NCBI GenBank assembly: GCA_002499325.1
Contig: DALC01000001.1
Span: 1-8,099 of the forward strand
Origin: Euryarchaeota archaeon UBA538
GTDB lineage: Archaea; Thermoplasmatota; Poseidoniia; Poseidoniales; Thalassarchaeaceae
Direction: 5' to 3'
DNA length: 8,099 nt
In this document: one piece after another, positions 6,348-8,099 of the stretch
Layout of the letters: every line of letters starts with the position of its first letter
Numbering within the stretch: position 1 is the first letter of the stretch
Made by a program: the position numbers and the translations under genes
The notes under the pieces: model-generated
What the model saw: the letters and a program-made list of their open reading frames with translations, nothing else
Database searches by the model: none
What the model was told of the DNA's origin: nothing

Positions 6348-7247
6348 TCACTCCATTCTCTGTGTTACTCTTACTTGATCGGCCCTGATGTTGAGTGCCA
6401 CAGGTACAGCTGCTTCGAATAATTCTACGGTGACCTCTTCCTTTGACTCACTTACTCCAATCACACGAGCTGCGGCGCCCTTGAACGCGCCTCCACGGAT
6501 TTCAACTATGTTTCCTTCCTCTATTCCCGATGTTGCCGCCTTTGGCTCTAGATATGGTAGTATGTCCATCAGAGGGGACTCTCCATCCAGAACCTTTCGA
6601 CAATTCTTCATTGGGGTAGCCGATACTCCAACCCTTCCTATTAGCTTCTCAACATGATGGATTGCTGTAGCCTCAACAAAAATGAACCCCTTCAGGTAGC
6701 TAGGGCTCAGCACTCCGAAGATCTTGTCTTGTATGTCTTGAAGGGAGCCGGTTCCAGAAAGTCTAGCTCTGATCTCTCTCGCGACATTCTGTTCTTGTCC
6801 CATACTAGTTTTGAGGATGTAGAGGAAAGATGCGACGTCACCGTACATGTTCCCCAGTTGGGGTACCATGTACCTCGATGATCTGCTTTCGGATGAGTCA
6901 TCGGGCTCTACCCAGTTGATGTAACCTGGATCGACCCAGCTGTGATTCTTGTATAGTCCTCTGGAATTAACCTCTTCCGTGTCGCTGAGGAATAGAAGAG
7001 GGGTGACATCGTTCAGACGGTTTCCGAATTCTAGTCCCCTGGCGTCCCCGGCTCTAATGAACGTCAGACTCTCCGGGGCAATTCCAGTGGTTTCCTCGAT
7101 TCTGGCGGCAACAACGTCAAGGTCGTTGGAGTCCCCAACGCCGTAGACACCATCCCATGCTCCAGCGAAGTCTGAGACTTCGTCGGCACGTTGCATCAGT
7201 AGAACTTTCTCTGCGTGGCGGATATAGGCAACAAAAGCATCTGACAA
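6348..7247 (-). CDS. spt5: Transcription elongation factor Spt5/NusG with N-terminal Nudix-like domain
   Basis: It has 299 residues against the usual 145-165 for archaeal Spt5. The C-terminal half is a full Spt5: an NGN domain at about 138-225 (FLYILKTSMGQEQNVAREIR, later SPSYLKGFIFVEA), which binds the RNA polymerase clamp and Spt4, then a KOW domain at about 241-295 (GIEEGNIVEIRGGAFKG, SKEEVTVELFEAAVPV). Residues 1-130 look like a Nudix fold: FVAYIRHAEKVLLMQRADE, then AGAWDGVYGVGD, ARIEETTGI, a long middle part and a HSWVDP-like strand near 102-107. The Nudix box is poor: REUxEExGU reads ARIEETTGI, so hydrolysis is doubtful. Start: TTG 7247 follows GGAGGG by seven bases, and an in-frame TGA stands two codons upstream, so nothing longer is possible. 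Met134 could in principle give a conventional Spt5, but no good binding site precedes it. Spt5 identity is firm; the Nudix assignment is likely. Confidence 0.9.
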   Translation of the reverse strand: MSDAFVAYIRHAEKVLLMQRADEVSDFAGAWDGVYGVGDSNDLDVVAARIEETTGIAPESLTFIRAGDARGLEFGNRLNDVTPLLFLSDTEEVNSRGLYKNHSWVDPGYINWVEPDDSSESRSSRYMVPQLGNMYGDVASFLYILKTSMGQEQNVAREIRARLSGTGSLQDIQDKIFGVLSPSYLKGFIFVEATAIHHVEKLIGRVGVSATPMKNCRKVLDGESPLMDILPYLEPKAATSGIEEGNIVEIRGGAFKGAAARVIGVSESKEEVTVELFEAAVPVALNIRADQVRVTQRME

Positions 7248-7254
7248 ATCTCAT

Positions 7255-7260
7255 CCCTCC
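7255..7260 (-). promoter_or_regulatory. Ribosome binding site that sets the spt5 TTG start
   Basis: GGAGGG abuts the secE stop codon (7261-7263) and ends seven bases before TTG 7247. An ATG at 7254 lies right against this site and in another frame, so it is too close to be used. This supports translation of the whole Nudix-Spt5 frame. Confidence 0.75.
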
Positions 7261-7524
7261 TTAGTTAGTTAACCAGCTGAAGAAGTCGGGCAACAAAGTG
7301 TCCATACCCCAAAGCATCACGAATCCTATTAGTCCGAGTACAAGCATTCCAATTCCACAAACTATCACTGTCTGCCTGAACTCTTGCTTCGAAGGCTTTC
7401 TGGCCATCTTCAAGATTCTGGCATATGATCCAGTTTGAAGGCCCTTGATTCTGCCTTCTATGCCATCCTGCCATCCCTGCACAGTGTCTTCTACCACACC
7501 AACATTGGAACTTTCAACACCCAT
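7261..7524 (-). CDS. secE: Preprotein translocase subunit SecE (Sec61 gamma type)
   Basis: Small tail-anchored subunit that clamps SecY in the cytoplasmic membrane. It has 87 residues, a little longer than the usual 55-70 because of about 30 extra N-terminal residues. The amphipathic helix with the conserved KPSKQEFRQT lies at 43-52, followed by a single membrane helix at about 53-74 (VIVCGIGMLVLGLIGFVML) and a short C-terminal end. ATG 7524 is preceded by GAGGTT. It lies 80 bases after ftsZ and 13 bases before spt5, the order ftsZ-secE-spt5 being normal in euryarchaea. A possible TATA box and two small palindromes lie in the ftsZ-secE gap, so secE may be the first gene of its own transcript. 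Confidence 0.9.
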   Translation of the reverse strand: MGVESSNVGVVEDTVQGWQDGIEGRIKGLQTGSYARILKMARKPSKQEFRQTVIVCGIGMLVLGLIGFVMLWGMDTLLPDFFSWLTN

Positions 7525-7529
7525 AGTTC

Positions 7530-7535
7530 AACCTC
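7530..7535 (-). promoter_or_regulatory. Ribosome binding site of secE
   Basis: GAGGTT on the minus strand ends five bases before ATG 7524, a moderate Shine-Dalgarno match that supports this start. Confidence 0.55.
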
Positions 7536-7539
7536 AAAG

Positions 7540-7553
7540 CGGTCTGCCGACCG
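7540..7553. repeat. Inverted repeat just upstream of secE
   Basis: CGGTC (7540-7544) and GACCG (7549-7553) flank TGCC: a five-base-pair stem with a four-base loop. It would span the expected transcription start if the candidate TATA box at 7562-7569 is used, so it may be an operator-like site or a leader hairpin. Confidence 0.45.
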
Positions 7554-7561
7554 ACGAGCCT

Positions 7562-7569
7562 CATTTAAG
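7562..7569 (-). promoter_or_regulatory. Candidate TATA box for secE-spt5-ribosomal block
   Basis: CTTAAATG on the minus strand is the most AT-rich element in the ftsZ-secE gap. A start about 26 bases downstream would fall near 7540 and give a leader of roughly 16 bases containing the secE binding site. No purine-rich BRE is evident, so this is tentative. Confidence 0.3.
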
Positions 7570-7586
7570 CACAGCGGATGAGCTTG

Positions 7587-7600
7587 TCCGAGTACTCGGA
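7587..7600. repeat. Perfect 14-bp palindrome after ftsZ
   Basis: TCCGAGTACTCGGA is fully self-complementary and begins four bases past the ftsZ stop. As RNA it could form a five-pair stem with a GUAC loop; as DNA it has the form of a homodimer binding site. No T-tract follows in the ftsZ direction, so intrinsic termination is not obvious. Confidence 0.6.
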
Positions 7601-7604
7601 GGGA

Positions 7605-8099
7605 CTATCCAATGAACTCTACGGTCCTGCTCCTCAGATTCCTCATTTGAGTGTGCAATGCCGCACCATGAATCTGCTCGCTCTTGACTCCTGTGAGAAC
7701 TAACAGTACTCTAATTCCATCTCCCATATTCGGGTCCGTTGTAGCTCCCCAAATTATCCTCGCATATGGATTGATTTTATCTCTAATTATTTTCGCACAG
7801 GACTCGGCATCCCCTAGTGAGAGACTTGGTCCTCCCACGACGTTTACCAAAGCACCTCTTGCATCTGAAACATCAATATCCAGCAGCGGAGATTGCAAAG
7901 CCTCCTCAGTAGCTGCCGCTGCCATTCCCTCTCCTCGGGCCTCTCCAAGACCAATCATTGCAACTCCCCCGCCGTTCTCCATAACAGATCGGAGGTCCTG
8001 AAAGTCAAGATTGACAACCCCTTCCTTCGCAATCATCTCAGAAACTCCCTTGATACTACGCATGAGTAGCTCATCCGCTACTCTGAATGCTGCATCGAG
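7605..8099 (-). CDS. ftsZ: Cell division protein FtsZ, C-terminal part; 5' end outside window
   Basis: Tubulin-like GTPase that forms the division ring. The frame is open to base 8099, 12 codons upstream of the first ATG at 8063, and reads AFRVADELLMRSIKGVSEMI, a well-known FtsZ stretch, so the window holds the last 164 residues. Visible are the T7 (synergy) loop NLDFQDLRSVM with both acidic residues of the NxDxxD pattern, then MENGGGVAMIGLGEARGE, SPLLDIDVSDARGALVNVVGGPSLSL, and the C-terminal domain strand DGIRVLLVLTGVK. The GTP-binding GGGTGTG motif must lie upstream, outside the window. The C-terminus is short (QMRNLRSRTVEFIG) with no long linker. It heads the block that continues with secE. 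Which archaeal FtsZ paralogue (FtsZ1 or FtsZ2) it is cannot be decided from this part. Confidence 0.95.
   Translation of the reverse strand, partial: LDAAFRVADELLMRSIKGVSEMIAKEGVVNLDFQDLRSVMENGGGVAMIGLGEARGEGMAAAATEEALQSPLLDIDVSDARGALVNVVGGPSLSLGDAESCAKIIRDKINPYARIIWGATTDPNMGDGIRVLLVLTGVKSEQIHGAALHTQMRNLRSRTVEFIG

Noticed and set aside
7207..7254. ATG at 7254 as start of an alternative gene before spt5
   Set aside because: It abuts the ribosome binding site, lies out of frame with the Nudix-Spt5 protein, and yields a Cys/Arg-rich product with no family resemblance.
1..8099. CRISPR array, tRNA, insertion sequence or phage genes
   Set aside because: No spaced direct repeats, cloverleaf-like segments, transposase motifs or phage-type genes were seen; nearly all of the window is coding.

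Overview
The window is archaeal and reads as a euryarchaeon, most likely a marine Poseidoniales (Marine Group II)-type lineage. The archaeal/eukaryotic-type uL10 and uL12, the Sec61-gamma-type SecE, the archaeal Spt5, the Ygr210-type GTPase and the GGAGGTG-like ribosome binding sites make the domain call secure. The order-level call is an inference from gene style and moderate GC, not from a marker search.

Right half (minus strand, about 8099 to 3950) is the classic archaeal block ftsZ - secE - spt5 - uL11 - uL1 - uL10 - uL12, read right to left. It joins cell division, protein translocation, transcription elongation and the ribosomal stalk. Junctions are tight: 13 nt secE/spt5, a 4-nt TTGA overlap uL1/uL10, and 16 nt uL10/uL12. 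Two genes begin with TTG, each fixed by a strong Shine-Dalgarno. Two genes are abnormal. spt5 carries an extra N-terminal Nudix-like domain of about 130 residues whose catalytic box looks degenerate. The uL11 gene sits in its expected place but encodes only the C-terminal rRNA-binding domain; the N-terminal domain is absent and there is no room for it.

Middle (about 3887 to 2661, minus strand) holds two unrecognised genes: a small Trp-rich soluble protein, and a signal-anchored acidic protein with a probable extracytoplasmic beta-rich domain.

Left half (plus strand, 1 to 2659) holds the 3' part of a polytopic membrane protein that follows the helix pattern of ba3-type (B-family) heme-copper oxidase subunit I but appears to lack the His-His and His-x-His metal ligands, followed 23 nt later by a Ygr210/YchF-type Obg-family GTPase. 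The GTPase converges on the membrane-anchored hypothetical gene, with one base between the stop codons.

No tRNA, rRNA, insertion sequence, CRISPR array or gene-free stretch over 300 bases was seen. The most unusual signals are the domain-boundary truncation of uL11, the Nudix-Spt5 fusion directly upstream of it, and the ligand-poor oxidase paralogue.
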